Shown: positions 22,662-32,261 of the stretch, in pieces
Layout: every line of letters begins with the position of its first letter
How positions within the stretch are numbered: position 1 is the first letter of the stretch
Origin: Gemmatimonas sp.
GTDB lineage: Bacteria > Gemmatimonadota > Gemmatimonadetes > Gemmatimonadales > Gemmatimonadaceae
Direction of reading: 5' to 3'
DNA length: 64,000 nucleotides
Assembly (NCBI GenBank): GCA_023910675.1
Contig: JAAVWC010000005.1
Span: 62,001-126,000, forward strand
Made by a program: the position numbers and the translations under genes
The notes under the pieces: generated by a model
Database searches by the model: none
Told to the model about the DNA's origin: nothing
What the model saw: the letters and a program-made list of their open reading frames with translations, nothing else

Positions 22662-25600
22662 CTACGGCTTAATCCCCGCCCCCGCCACGGGCAGCGTGTA
22701 GCTCCACGGTTGCCGCACCAGCGGCTTCGTACGCGGATGCAGTTCGTCGAGCGTGTTGGCATCGAACAGTCGACCGTTCACCATGACCATGCGCAGCGTG
22801 TTGCTGTTGCGGATGTTTACCAGTGGATCGGCATCGAGCACCAGCAGGTCGGCAAACTTGCCGGCTTCGAGGGACCCCACCTCGGTCCCCAAGCCAATGG
22901 CTTCGGCGCCGACAATTGTTGCGGCACGCAGCGCGTCGTGCGTGCTCATGCCCCCCGACTGCACGAGCCACAGCTCCCAGTGCATCCCCAGTCCCTGCAG
23001 CTGACCGTGGCTGCCAATGCCAATACGTCCGCCACGCTCCACGGTCTTGGCAAGATCTTCGGCGTGCTGCCACATGGCGTATTCCTCCTTCACCGCAAAG
23101 CCCGCGGGGCCAGGCGCATTGCCGTTGCCACGACGACGCACCTTGCTGTCGAAGTCTACGGGATGCGTGAAGCGGCGCAGCTTCGCATCGTCGAGCAGGT
23201 TCTCCGTCTGGTAGAACCACCCTTCGCCAAACGGCCCGCCATACTCCACGATGAGCGTGGGCGAGTTGACGACCTGCGTGGCTTTGTACCACTCGAACAC
23301 ATCGTCGAACTTGGGCGTGATGGGCAGCGTATGCTCGATGCCCGGATAGCCATCGATGCCGTGCGTGATGTTGAGCTTCTGATCGAGTCCCCCTTCGGTG
23401 GTGGGCATGATCCCCAGCTCCTTCGCCGCCATGATGATCCACTGCCGCTGCTGACGATTGCCGCTCATGTACATCTTGAGCGTCTTGGTGTCGTAGTACT
23501 TGGCATACCGCGTGAGAATCTCACGCGCATGTTCCAGGTCGCGCACCGGCTCGGCGCTGAATACGCCGGGCCCCGTCGTGTAAATGCGCGGCCCGATCAT
23601 CTCGCCGTTCTCTACGCGGTCGCTGTACGACAAGAAGTCGGTGGTGGCGGTTTGCGGATCGCGCGTGGTGGTGGTGCCGTACGCGAGTGTGGCGAGATAC
23701 TGCCACGTTTGCGTGTTGTGCACGTTGGGGGTGAGCCACTGCGGGTGATAGTGCGTGTCGACCATGCCGGGCATGAGCACCTTGCCGGTCACGTCGATAA
23801 TCTTCGCGCCATCAGGAATGGTCACACTGCCGCGCGCGCCCACCGCCACAATGCGCTGGTTGCGCACCACGATGTCGGCGTTCTCGATGATCTCCTTGCC
23901 CTTCATGGTGATGGCTTTGCCACCGCGCAACACCACGGTGCCCGTGGGCATGTCGCGCTGGCCCGTGACCACCACACGCACTTCGGCGGCCTTGTAGCCC
24001 GGCGGCGTCTTCTTGGTGGTGTCGGCCTTCGCAATGGAGTCGCTGCGTGCGATGCTGTCCTTTACCGCCTTGGTGGTGTCGGCGCGCAGACGCGTCTTGC
24101 GACGATCGTCGACCTTGAGCGAATCGTCCGTCACTTTGGCGCGATCGAGGTCGTACGTGAACAGTGCGTTGCCCAGCGCCCAATGCACCTTGCGTCCATC
24201 GCGCGACCAGGTGGCGAACTCACCGCCAATGGTGTTGAGCTTCTTCACGGGCACCGATGCGGCGGCCGGCGCTGCCACACTCACGGTGGGCGCGGTGGCA
24301 CCAACCTGCGGCACGGTCACGGTGTAGATGTCCATGCCCACCGTCGCCAGCGCCACATCGCCGTTGGGCGACATCACAATGAGTGACGCCGGCGGGGCCG
24401 ACGGTGTGGGCTCCATGTCGTGTCCGTCGTCCAGGTGCATGCCCTGGCTGATGGGGCGCGCGGAGCGACCGCCGAAAGTGAGCTTCGCTTCTTTGGAGAC
24501 GAGGGCGCCGTCGAGATTGCCGGCGTTGGGCGGCATGGGGCCCGTCACGCGCAGGTGTGTCTTGATGTCGGTGCCGTCCCAGCGGAAGCTCTGGAGGCCA
24601 CCGCTGAAGCTGTACGCAAAGATGCGCGTCGTGTCGTTGGTGAAGTGCGGCGTGCCAAGCCCGCCCGACGGCGCGATCATGGAAATGGTGCCACCGGCAG
24701 CGGGGAGCCACACCAGTTCAGCCGCGGCCGGGCCAAAGAATGCGCCACCTGCTTCCTGCATTTCGCGTGCAGCGGCACGCAACGCCACCAACCGCGTGCC
24801 GGTGGGCGACCAAACGAGGTCGGTGTAGAGCCCCGCGTTGGCCGTGAGTACGCGCGTGCGCCACACGTTCTTGGCGTCGCGATCGGCGCGCACGATGTGC
24901 CCTCCACGTGCGTCTTCCCACGTGACCCACGCGAGCGACTTGCCATCGGGCGCCCAGACGGGATTGAACTCACCGGTGGTCGCGTTCGATACACGCGCCG
25001 GCTTCATGTCGCCGAAGGCCATGATGTACACCCGATCGAGCGCCGTGAACGCGAGCGACTTGCCATCGGGCGACGGTTGCACATCCCGAATCTGCCGCGC
25101 CGTGAAGGTGGGCGCGGTGTCCACCTTGTAGGCGAACTTCACTTCGGGGCCCAGCTCGAGCTTCACCTCGGCTTCGAAGGGAATTTTGACGGGCGCACGC
25201 TTGTCGACGGGCACACGCCAGAATTCTCCGCCGTAGCTTACGACCACGGCCCTCGAGTCGGGGGTGAAGCTGTAACCCGGATACGCGTCCATGGGCGCGC
25301 GCGATTCCATGTCGTCGCGTTGCACGGGATAGGCGAGCCATTCTTCCTGCTGCGTGTCGAGGTTGCGCAGCATGAGCCCCGTCTTGGTCTCGAAGCGTGT
25401 GGCGTATACGAGCCACTTGCCATCGGGGGACAACGCCGGGCGTGCGCCCGAACCGTAGCGGGTGCTCATCTGCGACACGCGTCCCGTTTCCTTGTCCCAC
25501 ACCGCGAGCTGGAACTGGGGGCCGATGCTGTTGTACTGCCAGTCACCGGTGCGCGTGGCGAACCACATGTACCGCGGGTCTTTGCCGAAGGTGGCGCCGA

Positions 25601-26195
25601 GTTGCTTCTGATTTGGCGGTGCGGCGGGTTGTGTGGTGAGCGGCACACCGCTGCCACCGTCCACATGGTACATCCACAACTTGGCGGTGCCGCCCAGTCC
25701 ACCCGAGCGCGCCGCCACGATGTACTTGCCGTCGGGGGTGTACTCCGGCGACGTATAGAGATTGTTGTTGCCCTTGGTCACCTGGCTGCTGTCGCGATCG
25801 GCGAGGGAGAGCGTCCAGAGATTCTCACCGCCCGAGCGATCGGAGACGAACACGACCGATTTGCCGTCGGGGGAGAAGCGCGGCTGCGCGTCGTAGGCCA
25901 TGCCGCTGGTGAGGCGCGTGGCTTTGCCGCCGGCCACGGGCAGGGTGTAGAGGTCGCCGAGCAGGTCGAAGACGAGCGTGCCGCCGTCGGGAGAGATGTC
26001 CACGCTCATCCACGTGCCTTTCGTGGTGGTGAACGTGTGGGTGCGAGCGGTTTTGAGTGGCAGGCCGGCGTTGGCGCCGGGGGCGACAGGGGCGACAGGG
26101 GCTCCCTGCGCGTAGGCGCCGGCAACAGGCGCTGCGACGGCGGCGAGGGCGAGCACGTGCGCCGCGGTGAGACGGCGCCGTTGATGAGGGGTCAT
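22662..26195 (-). CDS. exported amidohydrolase with N-terminal TolB-like beta-propeller
   Basis: 1177 residues from the ATG at 26195 (GGAG in the leader). A signal peptide (MTPHQRRRLTAAHVLALAAV ... AYAQ) precedes a series of PD40/TolB-type repeats, seen as recurring SPDGK and PDGKSLA units (FSPDGKSVVFVSD, SPDGKWLVYAT, APDGKSLAWVT). The last 400 residues are an amidohydrolase: PGMVDTHYHPQW holds the HxH metal pair, and GSHGQLQGLGMHWELW and the closing FADLLVLDADP are typical. These fusion proteins are periplasmic and probably hydrolyse peptide-like amides; substrate unknown. Confidence 0.9.
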   Translation of the reverse strand: MTPHQRRRLTAAHVLALAAVAAPVAGAYAQGAPVAPVAPGANAGLPLKTARTHTFTTTKGTWMSVDISPDGGTLVFDLLGDLYTLPVAGGKATRLTSGMAYDAQPRFSPDGKSVVFVSDRSGGENLWTLSLADRDSSQVTKGNNNLYTSPEYTPDGKYIVAARSGGLGGTAKLWMYHVDGGSGVPLTTQPAAPPNQKQLGATFGKDPRYMWFATRTGDWQYNSIGPQFQLAVWDKETGRVSQMSTRYGSGARPALSPDGKWLVYATRFETKTGLMLRNLDTQQEEWLAYPVQRDDMESRAPMDAYPGYSFTPDSRAVVVSYGGEFWRVPVDKRAPVKIPFEAEVKLELGPEVKFAYKVDTAPTFTARQIRDVQPSPDGKSLAFTALDRVYIMAFGDMKPARVSNATTGEFNPVWAPDGKSLAWVTWEDARGGHIVRADRDAKNVWRTRVLTANAGLYTDLVWSPTGTRLVALRAAAREMQEAGGAFFGPAAAELVWLPAAGGTISMIAPSGGLGTPHFTNDTTRIFAYSFSGGLQSFRWDGTDIKTHLRVTGPMPPNAGNLDGALVSKEAKLTFGGRSARPISQGMHLDDGHDMEPTPSAPPASLIVMSPNGDVALATVGMDIYTVTVPQVGATAPTVSVAAPAAASVPVKKLNTIGGEFATWSRDGRKVHWALGNALFTYDLDRAKVTDDSLKVDDRRKTRLRADTTKAVKDSIARSDSIAKADTTKKTPPGYKAAEVRVVVTGQRDMPTGTVVLRGGKAITMKGKEIIENADIVVRNQRIVAVGARGSVTIPDGAKIIDVTGKVLMPGMVDTHYHPQWLTPNVHNTQTWQYLATLAYGTTTTRDPQTATTDFLSYSDRVENGEMIGPRIYTTGPGVFSAEPVRDLEHAREILTRYAKYYDTKTLKMYMSGNRQQRQWIIMAAKELGIMPTTEGGLDQKLNITHGIDGYPGIEHTLPITPKFDDVFEWYKATQVVNSPTLIVEYGGPFGEGWFYQTENLLDDAKLRRFTHPVDFDSKVRRRGNGNAPGPAGFAVKEEYAMWQHAEDLAKTVERGGRIGIGSHGQLQGLGMHWELWLVQSGGMSTHDALRAATIVGAEAIGLGTEVGSLEAGKFADLLVLDADPLVNIRNSNTLRMVMVNGRLFDANTLDELHPRTKPLVRQPWSYTLPVAGAGIKP

Positions 26196-26428
26196 GCAAA
26201 CTCCGCGTGAAGGGTACCGGATGGAACGGTACGACAGCGTACGCGGGGGCGATAGTTCAGTCCGGCGGTGGGCGCGGAGAAAATCGCTTGAAACAATCTC
26301 GACAGTCCGGCCGCTGGAAGCGCTGTCTGTCACCAAAGGACATTCATGCTGGCGTGTGCCTTGCACCTGCAGGGGTACCGGCGAGCGCATCCCTCTCGCT
26401 CGGTCAACACACTGCACCCAGGAGAGGC

Positions 26429-27061
26429 ATGTCGGACGATATCAACACAGACGCCATTTCGGTCGCGAACGATCTGATCGAAACGTGTCGTGACGGCGAG
26501 CAGGGCTTCAAAGCTGCCGCCGAGCGTACGGAGAACCCGAAACTCAAGCAGCTGTTCATGTCGCTTTCGTCACAGCGCGCCGCCTTCAAGCATGAGCTCG
26601 AAGTGCAGGTGCAAACGTTCGGTGGTAAGCCCGCCGACCTTGGACACGCCGCCGGCGCGGCCCATCGCGGTTGGATGGCGGTGAAGGCGGCGTTGTCCAG
26701 AGACGACGACCAGTCCATTCTCGAAGAGTGCGAGCGTGGCGAGGATTACGCCAAGAAGGCCTACAACGATGCCCTGCAGAAGCCGCTCGCCGACGCCCTG
26801 CGTCCGCTGGTATCGCGACAGGCCGACGACGTCCGCACTGCGCACGACACGGTGCGTGACCTGCGCAATCAGCACCGCATCGCGCGTGCCGTCCGCCATC
26901 GACTTCGGCAAAGGTCAACCGTCGCTGTCGTTGCTCACGGCCGCCGCCCTGCACACGGCCGCCGAGCGCGTTTTGGCGCAGCACGATCCTCTGTGGTTAC
27001 GCTATGGCGACGATCAGGACGAAGCGCCCACGGACTTTCTCGCGCTCGACATCTTCCGTGA
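26429..27061 (+). CDS. PA2169-type four-helix-bundle protein (DUF2383), C-terminus replaced
   Basis: The ATG at 26429 has a textbook GGAGAGG ribosome site. Residues 1-145 are a normal ferritin-like DUF2383 bundle (DLIETCRDGEQGFKAAAERT, LKQLFMSLSSQRAAFKHELE, SILEECERGEDYAKKAYND). Family members end near residue 150 (here DVRTAHDTVRDLRNQHR), but this frame has no stop there and reads about 60 Arg-rich residues out of frame through the following aminotransferase. A deletion appears to have removed the natural stop. Confidence 0.7.
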   Translation: MSDDINTDAISVANDLIETCRDGEQGFKAAAERTENPKLKQLFMSLSSQRAAFKHELEVQVQTFGGKPADLGHAAGAAHRGWMAVKAALSRDDDQSILEECERGEDYAKKAYNDALQKPLADALRPLVSRQADDVRTAHDTVRDLRNQHRIARAVRHRLRQRSTVAVVAHGRRPAHGRRARFGAARSSVVTLWRRSGRSAHGLSRARHLP

Positions 27062-27839
27062 TCACGGATTGCGCGTGGTGGGTGTTCCCATCGACGACGA
27101 GGGAATGCAGATGCCGGCGCTGCACGACGCGCTGGCCGCACACCGGCCGTCGATGCTCTACACCATTCCGTCGTTTCAGAACCCCACCGGCGCCACGTTG
27201 TCGGCGTCGCGACGGGAACAGCTGCTTGCCGCGTGCGCAGCGCATGATGTGCTCGTCGTTGCCGACGAGGTCTATCAGCTGCTCGACTTCGGTGCGCCAC
27301 CACCACCGTCGGTCGCGACATATGTCAGCGACGCCCGTGTGCTCTCGCTCGGCTCGTTCTCCAAGATCTGCGCGCCCGGGCTACGACTCGGCTGGGTGCA
27401 TGGCGCGCCAGCGCTTCTCGAGCAGCTCATGCATGCTGGGCTCGTACAAAGCGGCGGCGGACTCAACCCGTTTACGTCGGGCGTGGTGCACAGCCTCATC
27501 ACCCTCGGTTTGGCCGACCGGGTGCTCGACGACTTGAAGCTGGTATACGCCGAACGCAGTCGCGTCCTCTGTGAGGCGCTGCGGGACGCCATTCCTGACG
27601 CGCGCCTTGTGGAACCGAGCGGCAGGTACTTCGTGTGGGTGCAGCTGCCGGGTGTGTCGGCAGTGGAACTGCTATCTGTCGCGCGTGAAGCCGGCGTGGC
27701 GTTCCACGCCGGTCCGCGCTTCGCGACGGATGACCAGTTTGGCGACACGCTGCGGCTCAGCTTTGCCCACTACGACAGCGACATGCTGCGCGAAGGGGTG
27801 CAGCGGCTGGCGCGCGCGCGACGTCGCCTTCTTGCGTAG
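26886..27839 (+). pseudogene. PLP-dependent aminotransferase (class I/II), internally deleted
   Basis: The frame contains IDFGKGQPSLSLL at its start, IPSFQNPTGATLS, VVADEVYQLLDF, LGSFSKICAPGLRLGW (PLP Lys in SFSK) and a normal C-terminal domain. Between RYGDDQ and DEAPTDFLALDIFRDHGLRVVG about 50 residues found in relatives are missing, including the Gly/Ser-rich loop that binds the cofactor phosphate. Length is 317 instead of roughly 390. The best start is a GTG at 26886 without a ribosome site, inside the upstream frame. It is unlikely to be an active enzyme. Confidence 0.7.
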
Positions 27840-27854
27840 TGTGCTGACAGCCCC

Positions 27855-28283
27855 CTACGACTGGATGTAGCTCTCGAGCGACGCGATGGTGTGTTCGTGG
27901 TCGGAAATGATGTCGTCCATGATGTCGCGAATGGAGATCATGCCCAGCACGCGCTCGCCTTCGACCACGGGAAGGTGTCGGATTTTGCGTGCGCTCATCA
28001 GCGACATGCACTCGCGCGTGCGCGTCGTCGCGTTCACGGTGATGACGTTCGCCGTCATGATCTCCGACACGAGCGTTTCCCTGGAATTGCGGCCGAGCAG
28101 GGTGATCTTGCGCGTGTAATCGCGCTCGGAAAAGACGCCGGCGAGGCGATCGCCATCCATGACCAACAGCGCGCCGACCTCGAGTCGAGCCAGCTGTTCG
28201 ACGGCTTCGAACACCGTCATTGCCGGTGTCACATGCCAAAGCGTTCCGTCATGTTTCTTGAGCAGTTCACTGACAGCTTTCAT
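27855..28283 (-). CDS. CBS-domain protein
   Basis: 142 residues made of two CBS motifs: VFEAVEQLARLEVGALLVMDGDRLAG and FSERDYTRKI, then MTANVITVNATTRTRECMSLM and IRHLPVVEGERVLGMISIRDIMDD. Such stand-alone pairs bind adenosyl nucleotides and sense energy charge. The partner protein is unknown. It is convergent with the damaged aminotransferase gene (15 bp gap). Confidence 0.88.
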   Translation of the reverse strand: MKAVSELLKKHDGTLWHVTPAMTVFEAVEQLARLEVGALLVMDGDRLAGVFSERDYTRKITLLGRNSRETLVSEIMTANVITVNATTRTRECMSLMSARKIRHLPVVEGERVLGMISIRDIMDDIISDHEHTIASLESYIQS

Positions 28284-28399
28284 GAGCTCGGTACCGGCTG
28301 GAGGGTGACCATGCGCTCAAAGCATACGGGACGGGCAAAGCCGGCGCCAGCACAGCGCGGTACACCATGTTCGCCCGCTCCGGCGAAAGGCGTATACGG

Positions 28400-28857
28400 A
28401 TGAGCACTCTTCGGCTGGTCGAGCATGACGGCCAGTGGGCAGCACGGTTCGCCGCCGAAGCTGGGCGTATTCGCGAAGCCGTGGGCGCGAACATCGTCAC
28501 CATGGCGAATGCTGGCAGTACGGCCGTGCCGGGGCTGCCGGGAAAGCCGGTGTTCGACGCAGCTCTCGCCGTGACCAGCGAAGCTGCCGCCGATGTCAGC
28601 ATCGCGCCGTTCACCGTGTTCGGCTACGACGACCGCGGTGCGCACGACGATGACCTCACGCGCCGCAACTACGTGCTGATGGCGCCCTCGCCCTCGCTTA
28701 TGCCGCCGAGACGCAGCGCGTGGCCACAGCGGTGGAGTGGGACAAGCTCGCGTACTCGGTGGAGAAAGGGCTGTTCATTTGGGCGGTGTTGCGGCGGCTG
28801 TTGCCACCGCCGGCACCCAAACGACGAACGTGGTGCCGACATCTGGGGTGCTGGTGA
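28400..28857 (+). pseudogene. GrpB-family (UPF0157) nucleotidyltransferase remnant
   Basis: The first 94 codons are a normal GrpB start (VEHDGQWAARFAAEAGRI, NAGSTAVPGLPGKPVFDA). After RRNYVLM the frame runs into unrelated Pro/Arg-rich sequence, but from 28684 another frame gives ALAYAAETQRVATAVEWDK and AYSVEKGLFIWAVLRR, the expected GrpB C-terminus. About 40 central residues, including the His-rich motif, are missing and the two parts are out of frame. The remnant ends at 28857, overlapping the 3' end of the histidine kinase on the other strand. Confidence 0.65.
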
Positions 28858-30067
28858 CGGTGACGTGTCCGCCGGCGCTCTCGAGAATGCGCGCCACCAT
28901 GGCGAGGCCGAGACCGGTGCCGCGATCGGCGGGCTTGGTGGTGTAGTACGGCTCCCAGATGCGCGACTGCAGCGCGGGCTCGATGCCGACGCCGGTGTCG
29001 GTGATTTCGATCGTTGCGCTGCCCCGCGCCTCTTGCGCGGTAATGCACAGCGAGCCGCCGGTTGGCATCGCGTCACGCGCATTGAGTGCGAGGTTGAGCA
29101 GAATCTGCTCCAGCCGGCCGGGGTCGATGGCCAGCAACGGGAGCGAGGCGTCGAAATCCATCGCGAGTCGGATGTGGCGGCCGAGCAAGGGGCGCAGCAG
29201 CAGATCGAGGCGGACGAACAGTTCGCTGATCGACGTTGGTCGCTCGACCTCCGGGAATGAACGGCCCACGCTCAAAATGGTGCGCAGGCGCAGGGCGGCT
29301 TCGTTGCCCACGCGGCGGAGGTCCTGCACTGTCTGCTGTGCATCCGCCCGCAGCGGCTCCTGTTCGATCAGTTCGGCGGTCGACATCATGACCTGCACGA
29401 AGTTGGCGAGATCGTGGGTGACACCGGTGGTGACCGTGTTCACGAGTTCCCGGCGCTGGAGCAACTCGGCTTCACGCTGGGCCTCGAGCAACGCTTCCAT
29501 CCGCTGCTCCGCTGCTGCCTGCGCGTCGCGGTAGATCTGCACGGTGCGCTGCAAGACGCGGGCACTGAACCAGAGCCCCGAGAAGGTTACGGCAAGGGTA
29601 ATGACTCGATACGGAATGGAGAGTGCGGTGTCCGAAGGCCCCGGCGTAATCAGGCCGCGCGACGCGAACCAGAGCCCCGTCATGGCGGCAGCAAGATAGA
29701 CGCCCAGGATGACGATGGCGGACCGTATGTGGTGAAAAAACATGGCCAGCGTTACCACGAGGGCGACCGCCATAGTGGAGAGCATGCGCGGTCCGTTCAT
29801 CACGATGGCGGGGATGGACAGCGCCATGATGACGACGATGGCCATTCCCGCACGCCGCGCGACCCCCCATCGCGTCGAGCGCAGGACAAGTCCGAGCAGC
29901 GGCACACCGGTCATGACCAGCAGCAGCAACGGCCGCTGATTCACCTCGTCCCAGCGCATGAACGCCCCGAACGCGAAGATGGGCGTCCACAGGAAGAGGA
30001 CGAGCCACGACAACAGGACGAGCGCCTCCTGTTGGGCGTACAGCAGCGGATCGTCTGGAGATGTCAT
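28775..30067 (-). CDS. membrane sensor histidine kinase
   Basis: 430 residues from the ATG at 30067 (a GTG at 30079 is also possible). Five or six membrane helices fill residues 15-185. Then a short linker leads to the dimerisation domain with VTTGVTHDLANFVQVM (phospho-acceptor His) and an ATPase domain: N-box NLALNARDAM, G1 DTGVGI, G2 GTGLGLAM. There is no periplasmic sensor and no response regulator beside it, so it is an orphan that may sense a membrane state. Confidence 0.9.
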   Translation of the reverse strand: MTSPDDPLLYAQQEALVLLSWLVLFLWTPIFAFGAFMRWDEVNQRPLLLLVMTGVPLLGLVLRSTRWGVARRAGMAIVVIMALSIPAIVMNGPRMLSTMAVALVVTLAMFFHHIRSAIVILGVYLAAAMTGLWFASRGLITPGPSDTALSIPYRVITLAVTFSGLWFSARVLQRTVQIYRDAQAAAEQRMEALLEAQREAELLQRRELVNTVTTGVTHDLANFVQVMMSTAELIEQEPLRADAQQTVQDLRRVGNEAALRLRTILSVGRSFPEVERPTSISELFVRLDLLLRPLLGRHIRLAMDFDASLPLLAIDPGRLEQILLNLALNARDAMPTGGSLCITAQEARGSATIEITDTGVGIEPALQSRIWEPYYTTKPADRGTGLGLAMVARILESAGGHVTVTSTPDVGTTFVVWVPAVATAAATPPK

Positions 30068-30140
30068 GCCGGGAACCACTTGGATTGTAGGAACGTCCGC
30101 CAGTGTTACCAGCGAACATGGGTTCCCATTGGGCTTCCGG

Positions 30141-30638
30141 CTAGGGTGCTGTCGGTAGACCGTTCGTCACGGAAGCAGACGGCCGCGCGTCATCGGGTCG
30201 CCACGACAGGTCCGCCACTGCCGCTACTCGCAGCCGTTTTGCCGTCGGCACGACCACCCCGTCGCGTTCCAATCGTCGCTGCTGCGCGGCGGTACCTCCG
30301 GGCAGCCGATCGAGTAACGCCCCGTCGTCCCGTACCACGCGCCACCACGGCATGTCGTCACCAGTTCCAGCGCGGTCGACGTCTTCGGCGAGCATGCGTA
30401 GAAAAATGCCGGTGGTCATGGGACAGGTGTACGTGGCACCGTGCGTGACGGCCAGTGTGGCACGCAAGTCGCCAAGCCGCAGTACGCGTCCGCGCGGAAT
30501 CTGTTGCACGATGGCGGCGATCGTGTCGGGGGAAGCGATCAGCATGCGACCCGGGGGATACGCGTTTCCTTTCGATTCGGTAAGCACCACGATGCGCGGC
30601 TCGATGGTGCGCGTGGCGCGTTGGCGTTTTGCGGTCAT
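30141..30638 (-). CDS. alkyltransferase-like protein (MGMT fold, no catalytic Cys)
   Basis: 165 residues. The C-terminal DNA-binding domain of methylguanine methyltransferase is recognisable (IPRGRVLRLGDLRATL, MTTGIFLRMLAED). Where the enzyme has PCHRVV, this protein has PWWRVV (97-102), so the alkyl-acceptor Cys is replaced by Trp. That is the defining change of alkyltransferase-like (ATL) proteins, which mark O6-alkylguanine for excision repair. The gene overlaps the AraC-type regulator by 4 bp (ATGA). Confidence 0.7.
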   Translation of the reverse strand: MTAKRQRATRTIEPRIVVLTESKGNAYPPGRMLIASPDTIAAIVQQIPRGRVLRLGDLRATLAVTHGATYTCPMTTGIFLRMLAEDVDRAGTGDDMPWWRVVRDDGALLDRLPGGTAAQQRRLERDGVVVPTAKRLRVAAVADLSWRPDDARPSASVTNGLPTAP

Positions 30639-31471
30639 GTGAGTCGTACGCGAATGTCCGTGCGCAGCCGATCGGGCGGCGTGGTGCGCGGATCGTCGAG
30701 GGTGACTTCCACCGTGGGTTCGTCGGCGAGCTCGATGCCACGACGCGGCAGGGCTTGTCCCAACAAGGCGTCGTAGGTCGACTGGATGCTATCGTAGCCG
30801 CCCACGTGCACGAGACAGGCCCACGTGCCCGCCGGGAGCGTACGCACGATCATGGTAGGCGGCGCCCATTCCGGGACGACGGCCGGTTGTCCGTCGGGCA
30901 CGACAATGGCAGCTTCGTAGCGGCACTGGGCCGCCTCGGTGATGTCGGGATCGTCGTACACCAGCCCCATGGTGATGGGCGGTGTGGCCAGCCAGCCCAG
31001 GCGTCCGGCGACGCCAATGAGCGTCTCCCATGCGGCACCGACGCCCTCGTAGGCGCCGACATGACGCGCCGCGAGTAACTGCCGCTCTGGCTCGCGCATC
31101 AGGCGAATGGGCGGCTCGCTGGCGACATCCGTGTCGCGGAAGGCGCTGGGCACCACACCAAAGCGATCTCGAAACGCACGCGTGAACGCTTCGTGCGATC
31201 CGTAGCCGGCATCGATAGCCACCGCGGAGACCGAGGCCTCACCGTGCTTGAGGCGCAGCGCGGCCCGTTCGAGACGAAGGCGCCGCACGTAGCCCATGAC
31301 GGACTCGCCGACCATGCCGCGAAAGACCCGATGGAAGTGGTGCGGCGAAAAGCCGGCGTAACGCGCGAGCTCGGCGGGGTTCACCTCGGCGTCGAGGTGC
31401 GCGTGGATGTGATCGAGCGTGCGGAGCATCCGCTCCACCCACGGGATGTGGCGGGGGGTACCGTCGGTCAT
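30635..31471 (-). CDS. AraC-family regulator with GyrI-like effector domain
   Basis: 278 residues. The N-terminal double helix-turn-helix (about 15-115) includes ELARYAGFSPHHFHRVFRGM, RRLRLERAALRL and DAGYGSHEAFTRAFRDRFG. The remainder is a GyrI/SoxS-like effector-binding domain (ERQLLAARHVGAYEGVG, PAGTWACLVHVGGYDSI). Small hydrophobic ligands are typical for this class. It is coupled to the alkyltransferase-like gene, which may be its target. Confidence 0.88.
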   Translation of the reverse strand: MTDGTPRHIPWVERMLRTLDHIHAHLDAEVNPAELARYAGFSPHHFHRVFRGMVGESVMGYVRRLRLERAALRLKHGEASVSAVAIDAGYGSHEAFTRAFRDRFGVVPSAFRDTDVASEPPIRLMREPERQLLAARHVGAYEGVGAAWETLIGVAGRLGWLATPPITMGLVYDDPDITEAAQCRYEAAIVVPDGQPAVVPEWAPPTMIVRTLPAGTWACLVHVGGYDSIQSTYDALLGQALPRRGIELADEPTVEVTLDDPRTTPPDRLRTDIRVRLT

Positions 31472-31688
31472 GGCCGTAGCCGTTTCGGAGCAGTGATGGT
31501 ACGTGAAATGGTGGACGCCCACAAAAATTACACGGCTCTGCGGCGGCGGCTTGATCGCCCGTGCGGTCGTCGCGCCTGGAATGAGCGCACGGCGGATCAA
31601 GCGGAGCCGGAGGCACGCGGCGATCTCTCGGGGGTCACGGCCGGCAAGGGGTCGCCCGTGATCGGAACGTTCAATGGAGAGCTACACG

Positions 31689-32087
31689 ATGTCGCAGGGA
31701 CCGTTGGACCAAACAGCCGCGACAGTGCGCGGCGGGTTGGGGGGAATACTCTGGCGGGGAGTGATGGTGTGGCTGATACCGTTCGCGGGCACCGCCCCGC
31801 TGGTGGACAGCAATGGCAGTCCGATTGTGTCGATCGGCATCTTCAAGTCCGTTGCCCTCGGCCTGCTGCTGGCCGTGCTACTGGTCGTCCGCCGATGGCC
31901 GGCGCGCAGAATTCGCGTCGGCGTGGCGGCAGCCGCGTACACGGCAATGTCGGTCGTACTCGATCTCGCCGTGTTGGTTGGAGCATTCCACATGCCTGTG
32001 GCGGTGTGGGGAGCGACGGTGCTCCCGGCGTACGCGCTCATTCCGCTGGTGCTGTTGCTACGACAGAACGTCCACACAACGCGGTGA
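31689..32087 (+). CDS. four-helix integral membrane protein, unknown
   Basis: 132 residues from ATG 31689, preceded by GGAGAG at good distance; an ATG at 31674 is less likely. Hydrophobic segments at about 20-35, 52-67, 80-100 and 105-122 suggest four membrane helices with a short basic C-terminus (RQNVHTTR). No family recognised and no obvious coupling with the downstream DabBA genes. Confidence 0.65.
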   Translation: MSQGPLDQTAATVRGGLGGILWRGVMVWLIPFAGTAPLVDSNGSPIVSIGIFKSVALGLLLAVLLVVRRWPARRIRVGVAAAAYTAMSVVLDLAVLVGAFHMPVAVWGATVLPAYALIPLVLLLRQNVHTTR

Positions 32088-32261
32088 ACCGCCGTTCACG
32101 ATAGGGACGTCGCGGTCCACCATCGTCGCTTCGTCAGGCACCATCACGCGCCGCGAGGGCCAGCGGCGGCCAGCGAGGTCATCGGGAACGCGGAATTGTG
32201 TATTTTGCCGCACGAGTCATGGGGTCTAGTTTGTGTCTCGTCCCCCGTGCTCGGAGCCGTC

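Noticed and set aside
24420..26210. 596-codon plus-strand frame opposite the propeller amidohydrolase
   Set aside because: Arg/His-rich mirror of a gene with clear PD40 and amidohydrolase motifs.
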